Below, piece by piece: positions 52,635 through 61,086 of a DNA stretch of 64,000 bases. The position numbers and the translations under genes are program-made. The stretch is from Halolamina sediminis (GTDB taxonomy: Archaea > Halobacteriota > Halobacteria > Halobacteriales > Haloferacaceae). The notes under the pieces were generated by a model. That model was not told where the DNA came from. It worked only from the letters and a program-made list of their open reading frames with translations, and made no database searches. The stretch covers positions 1,860,001 to 1,924,000 of the forward strand of contig NZ_CVUA01000001.1 in NCBI RefSeq assembly GCF_001282785.1, read 5' to 3'. The number at the start of each line of letters is the position of its first letter. The stretch's first letter is position 1.

Positions 52635-53393
52635 CTACTCGACGCGGTCGAACGCCGCCCGGAGCCGGTCGGCCGAGTGGACACAGAGGGCCTGATCGGG
52701 GCTGAACGACTCGATCGTGATCGTCCCGTCGAACCCCGCCGCGGTCAGTTCGGCAGCGACGGGTTCGTAGTCGATCTCGCCGTCGCCGAGCGCGAGGTGG
52801 GTGTCCCCGCGGGCGCGGACGTCGTGGACGTGAAGGTGGGTCACGAGGTGGGCGTAGTCGGCGAGGAACGACTCGATCGCCACCTGCCCGTCCTCCTCGA
52901 ACGCGTGTCCCACGTCGAAACAGCAGGCGGCGCCGCAGTCCTCGAGGACCCGGCCGACGGTGTCGAGGTCGTAGCCGCGGTCGAGCTTCCCGAGGTTTTC
53001 GAACGTGACCTCGACGCCGCGCTCGGCGCCTGCCGCGTCGAGCCGGCGGACGTTCTCCCGGAACAGGTCGAGGTCGTCGCGGCTCCCGCGGTTGGCGGTG
53101 CAGTGTGCGACCGCCCGGTCGGCACCCGCCGCCGCCGCGAGATCGAGCGCCCGTTCGACGTAGGCGTGGGCGCCGTCGGCGTGTTCCGGCGGGGCGTGAA
53201 CCAGCGGTTGCTCGATGGGCAGGTGGACGATCAGGTCGAGGTCGGCCTCGTTACAGCGCTCCCGGACGGACTCGGGGTCGAACTCGCGGAGGGGGACGTT
53301 CGACTCGCCGAGGGAGGGCTCGACGAACGCGAAGCTGTCGGGCGTCTCGGGGATGCGATCGGGGAACGGGCCGACGCTGTTGCCGTACTGCAT
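52635..53393 (-). CDS. Xylose-isomerase-like TIM-barrel protein
   Basis: The 252-residue protein is an AP2Ec-type TIM barrel: DLIVHLPIEQPLVHAPPEHA, GADRAVAHCTANRGSRDDLD, VEVTFENLGKLDRGYDLDTV, CFDVGHAFEEDG and LHVHDVRARGDTHLALGDGE. Candidate metal ligands are the Glu in TFENLG, the Asp and His in DVGH and the His in HVHD. Relatives isomerise or epimerise sugars or act as endonuclease IV; substrate unknown. Start ATG 53393. Confidence 0.85.
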   Translation of the reverse strand: MQYGNSVGPFPDRIPETPDSFAFVEPSLGESNVPLREFDPESVRERCNEADLDLIVHLPIEQPLVHAPPEHADGAHAYVERALDLAAAAGADRAVAHCTANRGSRDDLDLFRENVRRLDAAGAERGVEVTFENLGKLDRGYDLDTVGRVLEDCGAACCFDVGHAFEEDGQVAIESFLADYAHLVTHLHVHDVRARGDTHLALGDGEIDYEPVAAELTAAGFDGTITIESFSPDQALCVHSADRLRAAFDRVE

Positions 53394-53434
53394 CGTTTCC
53401 CGCTCCCGGCGGTCGGGGGTAGGTTTTCGGGTTC

Positions 53435-53698
53435 TCAGAGCAGCAGCGCGACCGTCCCGACCGCCGCGGCGACGACGGCCGCCCACCACACCGGGGTCCG
53501 CTCGTCGGGACCGCCGGCCCACTCGGGGCTGAGCACGCCGACCAGCGCGACCAGCGTCAGCAGGGAGAAGCCGGCGAGCGCGGCGACGTTGCCGGGCCAG
53601 ACGCCGACCCGGACAACCGCGATCGCCCACGAGAGACACTGCGTGCCGCCGAGCCAGCAGAGGGCGAGCCAGAACGTGCGACGGGGCGTGAACTCCAC
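53435..53698 (-). CDS. Small three-helix membrane protein
   Basis: An 87-residue hydrophobic protein from a GTG at 53698: FTPRRTFWLALCWLGGTQCL, GNVAALAGFSLLTLVALVGV and WWAAVVAAAVGTVALLL are membrane segments. The open frame extends upstream to 53842, but that part would overlap the acetyltransferase start and looks non-coding. No family recognised. It lies 41 bases downstream of the TIM-barrel gene on the same strand. Confidence 0.55.
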   Translation of the reverse strand: MEFTPRRTFWLALCWLGGTQCLSWAIAVVRVGVWPGNVAALAGFSLLTLVALVGVLSPEWAGGPDERTPVWWAAVVAAAVGTVALLL

Positions 53699-53773
53699 GA
53701 GAAGGTAGGCGGGCGCGGCGACCGAAAAGCTGGCGGGCGAAATCCTCAAGCCGGCGGCGGGACAGCCGCGGGT

Positions 53774-54325
53774 ATGGAGATCCGCGACGCCGTTCCCGGC
53801 GACGCCGCCGCCGTCGCTTCCCTCGCCCGGGAATCGTGGCACGCTGCCTACGACGACCTGCTGGGCGCGGGGACGGTCGATGCGACGGTCGAGGAGTGGT
53901 ACGACACCGAGTCGCTACGGGAGGAAATCCGGGAGGTGGACGCGGCCGACGGTGCCTGCTTTCTCGTCGCCGACGACGACGGCGTGATCGGCTTCGCCAA
54001 CGCCGGCCCAGCACGGGACTGGGAGAGCGACCCCGACGGCCCGGACGCCTTCTTCTCGCGGCTCTACGTCGCGCCCGAGCACTGGGGGGCGGGCGTCGGC
54101 AGCGAACTCACGGCTCACGTCGCCCGCCAGCTCCGCGCGGCGGGCCACGAACACGTCTGGCTGGAGGTGTTCGACGGGAACGAACGAGGCCGGGGGTTCT
54201 ACGAGTCGATCGGCTTCGAGCGGATCGGCAGCGTCACCGAATCGTTCGGCGGGACCGAGGTGACGACGCTGCATCTCGCGGCGCCGCTGTCACGGCTAGT
54301 CGAAGCGTCGCAGTCAGTCGAATAG
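53774..54325 (+). CDS. GNAT-family N-acetyltransferase
   Basis: The 183-residue protein has the GNAT fold: MEIRDAVPGDAAAVASLARE, LVADDDGVIGFANAG, the acetyl-CoA loop LYVAPEHWGAGVGSELTAHV (Q/RxxGxG-type) and LEVFDGNERGRGFYESIGFE. It transfers an acetyl group from acetyl-CoA to an amine, unknown here. Divergent from the small membrane protein gene. Confidence 0.9.
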   Translation: MEIRDAVPGDAAAVASLARESWHAAYDDLLGAGTVDATVEEWYDTESLREEIREVDAADGACFLVADDDGVIGFANAGPARDWESDPDGPDAFFSRLYVAPEHWGAGVGSELTAHVARQLRAAGHEHVWLEVFDGNERGRGFYESIGFERIGSVTESFGGTEVTTLHLAAPLSRLVEASQSVE

Positions 54326-54373
54326 GCTGCCGCCGGCGGAAGGTTCATACCCGAACCCACCCTCACGCCGGCA

Positions 54374-54559
54374 ATGAGCGATCTCCTTCGCACGCCCGAC
54401 CGGCGCGTCTGCGAGCGCTGCGGGCGGCTCGAACGGTACGACGGCGGGGTATGGCGGGCCGACCGGCTCGGCGAGGTGTACTGCATCCACGAGTGGGACA
54501 TCGACGGTACGTTCGTCCCGATCGAGGGCGAGTCCGCGGCCGCGGCCGAGAAGTGCTGA
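54374..54559 (+). CDS. HEWD-family small zinc-finger-like protein
   Basis: A 61-residue protein with CERCGRLERYDGGVWRADRL and then CIHEWDIDGTFVPIEGE. The HEWD motif names a small haloarchaeal family. Three cysteines and the histidine (CxxC, then C and H) could bind zinc. Function unknown. It follows the acetyltransferase gene by 48 bases on the same strand and may share its transcript. Confidence 0.85.
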   Translation: MSDLLRTPDRRVCERCGRLERYDGGVWRADRLGEVYCIHEWDIDGTFVPIEGESAAAAEKC

Positions 54560-55014
54560 GCCGACGCGAGGACACGGTCCCGGCACCGTCCCTACCCGGA
54601 AAGTGCTGAACGGTAGCACCGAAATTTCGAGGCGTGAAACCACGAGCGCGGCTCGTTTGGGTGGAGGGCCGAGACGTCCGGCTCCGAACTAGCCGGGCGT
54701 CAGCGGGGAGAGGATGTCCCGACGGCGGGATGCCGCCGTTGGAAGTGATCGGGGTGTGTCATCCAGGGAGTCGGGGATAGGGCGGACTCCCTCGTCGATC
54801 GTCGGGCGCACCCAACAGGGTGCCGCGGGGACCGCGCCACCGGAGGGGCGCCACGCTCCAGTATTGGTGGGGGAACCATCAACGTCTCCCCGCGTTTCAG
54901 GGTCTGATACTGTGCTGGGCGGATAAGTCGGGGCGAGGCCGCCGTGGTTTCCCTCCCCCGCAAAACTGAGAGGATGCAACAACCCTTTTCGCCGTGGCCC
55001 CGGAACCCGGAGGT
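54560..55014. other. 455-base gap without a protein gene
   Basis: No credible protein frame exists here on either strand; the open frames are Arg/Pro-rich and lack family character. The gap contains a palindrome CGAAATTTCG (54620-54629), two copies of AAGTGCTGA (54550-54558 and 54601-54609), the folded region described separately, and the promoter region of the GGM-rich protein (TATA-like GGATAAG near 54917). Confidence 0.6.
54650..54895 (+). ncRNA. Candidate structured RNA with branched fold
   Basis: GCGGGGAGA (54703-54711) pairs perfectly with TCTCCCCGC (54885-54893), enclosing several hairpins: a 7-bp stem with GATG loop (54722-54739), an 8-bp stem AGGGAGTC/GACTCCCT (54765-54792), and a 10-bp stem with one mismatch and GGA loop (54819-54841). 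The AT-rich palindrome at 54620-54629 would serve as a promoter for a plus-strand RNA starting near 54650; boundaries are estimates. I see no RNase P core (GAGGAAAGTCC), SRP domain IV or tRNA signature. High GC raises the chance of fortuitous stems, so this stays tentative. Confidence 0.3.
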
Positions 55015-55464
55015 ATGGCAGACGAACCCGACGAGGCCGACGGCTCGGAGGAAAGTGCTGAGGGCGAGGAGGAGAAGTCGTTCCGCGAACGCGTCGAGGA
55101 GATCCGCGAGCGCCGCGAGGAGGAGCGTGAGGAGGGCGAGGCGCCCGGCCCGGAGGGGATGGGCGGCGGCCCGCCCGGCATGGGCGGCGAGGGTCCCGGC
55201 GGCGGCAACCCCTTCGCACAGATGATGTCCGGCATGATGGGCGGCGGTGGCGGCCCCGGTGGCATGGGCGGCGGCGGCGGCGCGCCCGGAATGGGCGGCG
55301 GTCCCGGCGGCATGGGCACCGAAGCCGGCGGCGAGGGCGGCGAGGGCAGCGAGCGACAGGCCCAGGCCACCGAGGACATGGTGCGTGAGGTCCGACAGCT
55401 CCGCGACGAGGTCCGCGACGCGACGCGGGAACTGCGGCGGATCGCCGACGCGCTCGAGGACTGA
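55015..55464 (+). CDS. Coiled-coil protein with Gly/Met-rich (GGM) centre
   Basis: The 149-residue protein has an acidic N-terminal helix (FRERVEEIRERREEEREEGE). A central segment of about 65 residues is almost only Gly, Met, Pro and Ala, with GMGGG repeats resembling chaperonin GGM tails, and a C-terminal coiled coil follows (DMVREVRQLRDEVRDATREL). A GGAGGT stretch lies directly before the ATG at 55015. No family recognised. The coiled coil suggests oligomerisation, and the glycine-rich part a flexible or surface-interacting linker. Confidence 0.75.
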   Translation: MADEPDEADGSEESAEGEEEKSFRERVEEIRERREEEREEGEAPGPEGMGGGPPGMGGEGPGGGNPFAQMMSGMMGGGGGPGGMGGGGGAPGMGGGPGGMGTEAGGEGGEGSERQAQATEDMVREVRQLRDEVRDATRELRRIADALED

Positions 55465-55493
55465 GGCGCCGACGTTCTGCGGTCTTCTCTTCA

Positions 55494-55521
55494 CGCGAGA
55501 GCGACAGCGTTAGCTCTCGTG
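55494..55521. terminator. Bidirectional hairpin between convergent genes
   Basis: CGAGAGC (55496-55502) and GCTCTCG (55513-55519) form a stem with a 10-base loop, extended by a G-T wobble and a C-G pair. It lies 30 bases after the GGM-protein stop and 37 bases beyond the synthase stop, where either transcript could end. Confidence 0.4.
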
Positions 55522-55557
55522 GCGTCGTGACGGGTGGATAAGCGAAGGGGTAGCCGG

Positions 55558-56631
55558 TCAGTCCGCGCTGGTCGGCTGCTGGTGGAACGGCGCGCTGGCG
55601 ATCCGCTCGCGGAACGAGGGGAGCGCGTCCCGACCCTTCGAGCTCATCGCGCTCACGACCGCGAACACCTCCTTCCGGGACACCTTCACGCCGCGCTCGG
55701 TCAGCACGTCCTCCGGGTGCTCGCGGACCTCCCGGAGCGTCCCCACTGCGAGCAGGAACGGCACCGCCCACGCTTCGAGCGTGTTGCCGTCCCGCAGCGG
55801 GACGTGCTGGAGGTACGTCCCGGCGTCGTCGAGGTACGACCGCGCGAGGTCGGTCGTACGGCGGACGACCGAGGTCGCACCCTCGCGTTTGGCGGGGTCG
55901 AGCACCTCCTCCTGTTCGACGCCCTCCTCGGCCAGCCACTCGGCGGGGAGGTAGACGTTGTTCTCCTCGTCGTAGTCGTCGTACACGTCCTTCGAGACGT
56001 TGACCAGCTGGAGCAGCAGGCCGAACTCCTCGGCGGTCTCGTACAGCGTTCGCTCGCGCTCGTCGTCGATCTCTCCCCGGGTCACCAGGTTGGTGATGAG
56101 GTTCCCGACGGTGCCGGCGGCGTAGTAGCAGTACTCCTCCAGTTCGTGTCTGTCGTCGATGCGGAGGCCACCCTCGTCGGCGTAGCGCTCGACGAAGTCG
56201 GCCATCCCGTCGACCATCTCCCGGACCGGCGGCGTGATCGCCTCGCGCACGTCGACGGGCAGCGCCTCGAACGTCGCGACGATCCGGCGGGCGCTCGCGA
56301 CGACCGCCCAGTCGGCGTTGCGCTCGTCCTCGGCGGGGAGCCACTTCTCGACCGCAGCCGCGAACGCGTCGATCTCGGTATCGTCGGTCGGGTCGAGCAC
56401 GGCGTCGTACGTGCGAAGCAGCGCCGCCTGTTCCGCGGGCGGGATGTGGGAGGCGTCCTCGACGGTGTCCGCGACCCGGCAGAGGAGGTAGCCCAGACAG
56501 ATGTAGGAGTCCATGGGCTCCTCGAGCACGTCTACCGTCAGGGCGAACGTGCGGGAGACGTCTTGGACGGCCTCGTGACACCACGCGAGGTCATCGGACG
56601 GAACGTCGGCGAGGGGGTCGGGTCCGGGCAT
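55558..56631 (-). CDS. Squalene/phytoene synthase family enzyme
   Basis: A 357-residue trans-isoprenyl diphosphate synthase (head-to-head). The motifs VSRTFALTVDVLEEPM, YLLCRVADTVEDA (first Asp motif, DTVED) and LQLVNVSKDVYDDYDEENNV (second Asp motif) bind Mg-diphosphate; YLPAEWLAEEG follows. The layout is closer to squalene synthase than to carotenoid CrtB, so farnesyl diphosphate to squalene is the likely reaction, but phytoene synthesis cannot be excluded. Start ATG 56631. Confidence 0.87.
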   Translation of the reverse strand: MPGPDPLADVPSDDLAWCHEAVQDVSRTFALTVDVLEEPMDSYICLGYLLCRVADTVEDASHIPPAEQAALLRTYDAVLDPTDDTEIDAFAAAVEKWLPAEDERNADWAVVASARRIVATFEALPVDVREAITPPVREMVDGMADFVERYADEGGLRIDDRHELEEYCYYAAGTVGNLITNLVTRGEIDDERERTLYETAEEFGLLLQLVNVSKDVYDDYDEENNVYLPAEWLAEEGVEQEEVLDPAKREGATSVVRRTTDLARSYLDDAGTYLQHVPLRDGNTLEAWAVPFLLAVGTLREVREHPEDVLTERGVKVSRKEVFAVVSAMSSKGRDALPSFRERIASAPFHQQPTSAD

Positions 56632-56766
56632 TCGGTTTGCAGGGTCTACGTGCAGCGGCGTTAAAAGTCTCTCCCAAGCGGTTCGCGAGCCGTCGTGTTC
56701 CGACCGCGGCCACCGGGCCAGGGCCGGGTAGAAAACCCTAAGCCCGCTCCGGGAGGAGACGGAGGT

Positions 56767-57909
56767 ATGGACTTCAGTCTGGACGCCGAACAGCGCCAGA
56801 TCCGCGACACGGTCGCCGAGTTCGTCGACGAGGAGGTGGTCCCCCGGGCCGCCGAGATCGACGAGACAGACGAGTACCCGGAGGACCTCGTCGACCAGAT
56901 GGCCGAACTGGGGCTGATGGGGATGCCGTTCCCCACGGAGTACGGCGGGGCCGGGCTCGACTACCACTCCTACGCGATCGGCATCGAGGAGATCTCGCGA
57001 GGCTCCGGCGGGCTCGGCACGATCGTCGCCGCCCACACCTCGCTCGCCGGCAATATGCTGTACGAGTTCGGCGACGAGAGCCAGAAGGAGGAGTACCTCA
57101 CGCCGCTCGCTGAAGGCTCCGACGTCGGCGCGTTCGCGCTCTCGGAGGCTGGCGCCGGCAGCGACGTGCCCGCGATGACCACGACCGCCGAGCGGGAGGG
57201 CGACGAGTACGTCATCGACGGCGGGAAGCTCTGGACCTCCAACGGCTCGGTCGCGGATACAGTAGTCGTGTTCGCGAAAACGGACCCCGACGCGGGCAAC
57301 CGGGGGATCTCCTCTTTCGTCGTCCGGCCCGAGACCGACGACGGCTTCATCGTCGAGAACACCGAGCACAAACTCGGCGACAAGGGCTGTCCCACCGCTG
57401 AGCTCCGGTTCGACGGGCTGCGGGTGCCGGCCGAACGCCGACTCGGCGAGGAGGGCGACGGGTTCGTCCAGTCGCTCAAGACGCTCAACGGCGGCCGCAT
57501 CTCCATCGCCGCCCGTGGCGTCGGGATCGCCCGCGCGGCCAAGGAGGCCGCGACGGAGTACGCCACCGACCGCGAGCAGTTCGACCAGCCTATTTCGGAG
57601 TTCCAGGCGATCCAGCACAAGCTCGCGGACATGGACACGAAGGTCCAGAGCGCGAAGCTGCTGATGCACAAAGCCGCGGACCTGAAGATCCGCGGCGAGG
57701 ACTACATCAAGGCATCCGCCCAAGCCAAGCTCAAGGCCAGCGAAGTCAGCCGCGAGGTGGCGAACGAGGCGATCCAAGTCCACGGCGGCTACGGCTACAC
57801 GAAGGACTTCCCGGTCGAGCGCTACTACCGCGACGCCAAACTCAACGAGATCTACGAGGGGACCAGCGAGGTGCTGCGGAACACGATCGCCGACCGGATG
57901 CTGGACTAA
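56767..57909 (+). CDS. Acyl-CoA dehydrogenase
   Basis: The 380-residue flavoprotein has the full acyl-CoA dehydrogenase pattern: MDFSLDAEQRQIRDTVAEFV, GAFALSEAGAGSDVPAM and KLWTSNGSVADTVVVFAKTD at the FAD site, ARGVGIARAAKEAATEYATD, and the C-terminal NEIYEGTSEVLRNTIADRML, where E364 is the probable catalytic base. It introduces a trans-2 double bond into an acyl-CoA, with electrons passed to ETF. Chain-length specificity is unknown. GGAGGT precedes the ATG directly. Confidence 0.93.
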   Translation: MDFSLDAEQRQIRDTVAEFVDEEVVPRAAEIDETDEYPEDLVDQMAELGLMGMPFPTEYGGAGLDYHSYAIGIEEISRGSGGLGTIVAAHTSLAGNMLYEFGDESQKEEYLTPLAEGSDVGAFALSEAGAGSDVPAMTTTAEREGDEYVIDGGKLWTSNGSVADTVVVFAKTDPDAGNRGISSFVVRPETDDGFIVENTEHKLGDKGCPTAELRFDGLRVPAERRLGEEGDGFVQSLKTLNGGRISIAARGVGIARAAKEAATEYATDREQFDQPISEFQAIQHKLADMDTKVQSAKLLMHKAADLKIRGEDYIKASAQAKLKASEVSREVANEAIQVHGGYGYTKDFPVERYYRDAKLNEIYEGTSEVLRNTIADRMLD

Positions 57910-57924
57910 ACGGGGTCTCGAGCG

Positions 57925-59595
57925 TTACTCTGCCGATTCCTCGTTGCCCACTAACCGAAGGCCAACGCCGATGCGTGAACCCTCGTGGGTCGTCTCCGAG
58001 ACGAGTTCGCCGTTCGATCGCTTGACGATCCAGTAGACCAGCCAGAGCCCGATGCCGGAGCCGTGGCTCAGGTCCGTCTCCTTCTCCTCGTCGAGCACCT
58101 GGAGTTCGTGCTCGGGGATACCGGGGCCGTTGTCCGCGACGAACAGCGTCACCCACTCCTCCCCGACCGACGCGGAGATGTCGACAGTCGGGTCGTCGAC
58201 GCGGTCGTTGTGAACGATCGCATTCTCGACGAGTTCCCGAATCGCGAGGTCGAGTTTCGGGTGGGCGATGGCCATCACGGACGGCACGTCGACGGTTATC
58301 GACACCGCTTCCTCCCCCACCTCGACGCCGGTGATCGCGCGCTCGACGACGCGCTCGAGCGAGAGCGGTTGGGCCTGCCCCTCCGTGAATATCTGGCCGA
58401 CGTCTTTCGTCTTTCTCGTGATCGCGATGAGCTCGTCGGCCGTCGACCGGATGCGGGTCGCGTACTCCCCGCCGTCGTCCTCCTGCAGCATCTCCGCATA
58501 GCCGGCGATGACGTTCAGCCGGTTCCGGAAGTTGTGCCGAAAGATGCGGCTTGTGACCTGCCGGAACAGCTCCAGGTCCTGCTGGCGGTTCGTGATCGGA
58601 GTCACGTCCGTCAGCACGATCACTTCGCCCTGTGTTCCGCGGTAGTCCCTCACCGGGGAGTGCTTGACCGAGTAGTACCGGACCCCGTCCTCCTGGGGGA
58701 ACGAGATCGTCTGCGGTTCGTCGGTCGCGGACGCGTCGTACTGCGAGCCGAGCACCGCCGACACCGGCTCGAACTTCACGTCCCGCGCGAACAGCTCTAC
58801 CGCCTTACGGTTGGCGTCGACGACGATGCCCGACGGGCTCGCGACGAGGATGGCGTCCTCGACCTGTTCGAACGCTTGGCCACGGGCGACGGCCGCGAGT
58901 TTGAGGAGACCGCTTCGCTGGGTCGAGACGGCGAACGCGAGCCCCGACAGCGAGAACACGACCGAGGTCAGGTCGAAGTAGATCGGCACGAGCTCGGCGA
59001 CTTTCACCAACGTCGAGAGCGCCAGGATCGAGAACAGGAGCATGATGGAGAACACCTGGCGACGGCGCGTACCCGTCGCGCGGATGGCCTCCCCGAGCAA
59101 CATCCCGGTCGACAGCGTCACCAGTAGGTAGCCGTACACCTTGACGACGAGTAGCTTCACCGGCCCCCCGAACTGCGGGAAGTGGAGCACACCCGCCGAG
59201 TCCACGTAGTACTCCGACGTAAACACCAGATTGTCCGGGTTCCACCACGAGAGCACGAACAGGCCGACGACCGGGAGGAAGAGGCCGACGACCAGCAGGT
59301 TCGCCGGGCGCTTACTAGAGACGTACTCGTAGACGAACAGGAACATCGACACCGATGTCGCCGGGAGGATGGCCCAGAAGACGTTCGCCACCGCCAGCGT
59401 GAGCTCGGGCGACCGGACGAGCGTGAACGTGGCGAACGTCAGCGCCCAGAGCCCGCCGAACACCATGGTCGTGAGAAACCAGACGACGCCCGGTTTCTCC
59501 CGCTCGTCGCGGAGGAGATAGACGTTTGCTACCGCTGGAACCACCCCCGAGAACATGAGCACTACCGCGACCCACCGAGTCAACAGTGGTGGCAT
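57925..59595 (-). CDS. 7TM sensor histidine kinase with PAS domain
   Basis: A 556-residue kinase. Seven membrane helices fill the first ~230 residues (haloarchaeal HisKA_7TM type), followed by a PAS domain (about 237-350, FEQVEDAILVASPSGIVVDA) and a dimerisation helix with the phospho-acceptor His near 353 (RIFRHNFRNRLNVIAGYAEM). The ATPase domain follows (N box ELVENAIVHND, G1 VADNGPGIPE, G2 GSGIGLWLVYWIV). It should autophosphorylate and signal to a response regulator not encoded nearby. It converges on the acyl-CoA dehydrogenase. Confidence 0.93.
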   Translation of the reverse strand: MPPLLTRWVAVVLMFSGVVPAVANVYLLRDEREKPGVVWFLTTMVFGGLWALTFATFTLVRSPELTLAVANVFWAILPATSVSMFLFVYEYVSSKRPANLLVVGLFLPVVGLFVLSWWNPDNLVFTSEYYVDSAGVLHFPQFGGPVKLLVVKVYGYLLVTLSTGMLLGEAIRATGTRRRQVFSIMLLFSILALSTLVKVAELVPIYFDLTSVVFSLSGLAFAVSTQRSGLLKLAAVARGQAFEQVEDAILVASPSGIVVDANRKAVELFARDVKFEPVSAVLGSQYDASATDEPQTISFPQEDGVRYYSVKHSPVRDYRGTQGEVIVLTDVTPITNRQQDLELFRQVTSRIFRHNFRNRLNVIAGYAEMLQEDDGGEYATRIRSTADELIAITRKTKDVGQIFTEGQAQPLSLERVVERAITGVEVGEEAVSITVDVPSVMAIAHPKLDLAIRELVENAIVHNDRVDDPTVDISASVGEEWVTLFVADNGPGIPEHELQVLDEEKETDLSHGSGIGLWLVYWIVKRSNGELVSETTHEGSRIGVGLRLVGNEESAE

Positions 59596-59701
59596 TACCG
59601 GGGGCTTGTCGAAGAGTACTCATAACGGTATTCGTCCCGAGCGGTGACCGTCATCCGGTCGGCGACGCCCCCACCGCGATCCGGCAGCCAACAGCTACCG
59701 C

Positions 59702-60535
59702 TCATCGACCGGCACTCACGGGCCGAGAGAGCGTTCGGAACACTCGAAGCAGTCCGAGATACAGAACCGGCAGGATCACGCTCACGGCTCCACCGACGAG
59801 CCAGAACACGCCGACGCCGCACAGTTTGAGGCAGACGACCAGCGCCGTTGCGCGTCGCGGGCCGAGGAGGCTGGCGACGGTGTCCCGTCGGAGTCGCTGA
59901 TCGCCGTCGGCGTCGTCGACGTTCCGGGACTCCACGCCGGCGAAGACGATCACCACCCAGCCGAGGAGGACGGCGCCGACGGCAGGCGGCGAGACGACGG
60001 GCCCGGTCACGAGCACGCTCGTGACGACGAGCGCCCCCCAGGCGAGCGCCACCGCGAGCGAATCGAGCACCGGGTGGCCCTTCAGCGACGAGTACGCCCA
60101 GAGCACCGCGAACGGCAGGTGAGCGATGCCGAGCATGACCAGCCCGTCCACCGTCCCGAGCGGAACGGCCGAGAACAGCACCAGCTCGTAGGCAGCCAGC
60201 GCCAGCAGCTCCGTCACGTGCAGCGGCCCCTCGTACCGCTCGACGAGCCGGGTTCGCTGCGGGTGGTTGAGCCGGTCCTCGGGCGCGATCGACCGGCGAT
60301 CCCTGACGTAGACGAAGTAGATGGCGAAGCCGGGAAGGAACAGCTCCCGGAGCACCCCTCGCACCGGGATGCCCAGCGCGACGGCCGTGGCCCCGACCAT
60401 CAGCACCGAGGCGACGACGAGCCAGAGATTCAACGCCAGAAACAGCGCGACGGCGTCGGCGCCGACGTCGCGGAACCCACGCTGGGCGTCCGGACTGGCT
60501 CCGTGCGCCCGCCGACCGTGGGTTCCCAGACGCAT
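59702..60535 (-). CDS. UbiA-family-like prenyltransferase
   Basis: The 277-residue protein has about eight membrane helices. YFVYVRDRRSIAPEDRLNHP and VIVFAGVESRNVDDADGDQR resemble the two Asp-rich loops of haloarchaeal UbiA-type proteins, although the first lacks a clean NDxxD. It may transfer a prenyl group to an aromatic or lipid acceptor, but the deviant first motif leaves catalysis uncertain. It starts 9 bases after the Tat-exported protein gene, so the two are probably co-transcribed. Confidence 0.7.
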   Translation of the reverse strand: MRLGTHGRRAHGASPDAQRGFRDVGADAVALFLALNLWLVVASVLMVGATAVALGIPVRGVLRELFLPGFAIYFVYVRDRRSIAPEDRLNHPQRTRLVERYEGPLHVTELLALAAYELVLFSAVPLGTVDGLVMLGIAHLPFAVLWAYSSLKGHPVLDSLAVALAWGALVVTSVLVTGPVVSPPAVGAVLLGWVVIVFAGVESRNVDDADGDQRLRRDTVASLLGPRRATALVVCLKLCGVGVFWLVGGAVSVILPVLYLGLLRVFRTLSRPVSAGR

Positions 60536-60544
60536 CTGTGGGAC

Positions 60545-60997
60545 TCAGGGCCTGCCGTCCGGCGAGTACGTGGTCAGGACGAACTCCCCGCAGTCGATGG
60601 TTCCCGGCTCCGAGAGGGTGTACTGGACCGCCGTGTCGATCGCGTTGTCCCTGGTGAACAGCGTCCGGTCGGTCTCCGCGGGGTCTTCGCCCTCGTAGTA
60701 GAACGACCAGCCAGCCAGGACGATGCCGTTGCCGCCTTTCTCACAGGTTTTCCTGACGAACTCACCGGTCGGTTCGTCGAAGTGGAACGTGCGGGTGCCG
60801 TCGGGGAGTTCGTCGACGGGGACAGCCGCCCTCCCACCTTTCCCCTTCGCCGCGGCGGTACCCATCGTGCCGGCGCCGAGCAGAAGCCCGGTGGCGCCGG
60901 CCCCCACACCGGCCAGAAGTCGGCGCCGGGTGGTCGTCGAGTCGTCCGATCGCGAGTCCTGTGACGGGCCGCCCGCGCTGAGGTTCGGGACGTTCAC
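60545..60997 (-). CDS. Tat-exported small protein
   Basis: This 150-residue protein begins with a GTG at 60997. TTTRRRLLAGVGAGATGLLL is a Tat signal, with probable cleavage near GTAAAKG. The mature ~100 residues include FHFDEPTGEFVRKTCEKGGN, IVLAGWSFYYEGEDPAETD and two cysteines (KTCEKG and IDCGEF). A TATA-like TCAAAAGG lies about 27 bases upstream on the minus strand, supporting this start. No known domain. Probably secreted or attached outside the membrane. Confidence 0.68.
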   Translation of the reverse strand: MNVPNLSAGGPSQDSRSDDSTTTRRRLLAGVGAGATGLLLGAGTMGTAAAKGKGGRAAVPVDELPDGTRTFHFDEPTGEFVRKTCEKGGNGIVLAGWSFYYEGEDPAETDRTLFTRDNAIDTAVQYTLSEPGTIDCGEFVLTTYSPDGRP

Positions 60998-61086
60998 AGA
61001 TACGGAGTCGGGGTGGCCCCTTTTGATTGTTCGGACGAAGTTATCAATGATAGGAACGAGACGGCACGAGGGTGGGGTGGCCGACG

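Noticed and set aside
54560-55014. RNase P RNA or SRP RNA in the non-coding gap
   Set aside because: Neither GAGGAAAGTCC, ACAGAA nor the SRP domain IV GGAAGG/AGCA pattern is present on either strand of the folded core.
54689-56584. Minus-strand open frame of 631 codons
   Set aside because: It is out of frame with the squalene/phytoene synthase gene and antisense to the GGM-rich protein; composition is Arg/Pro/Gly with no recognisable fold.
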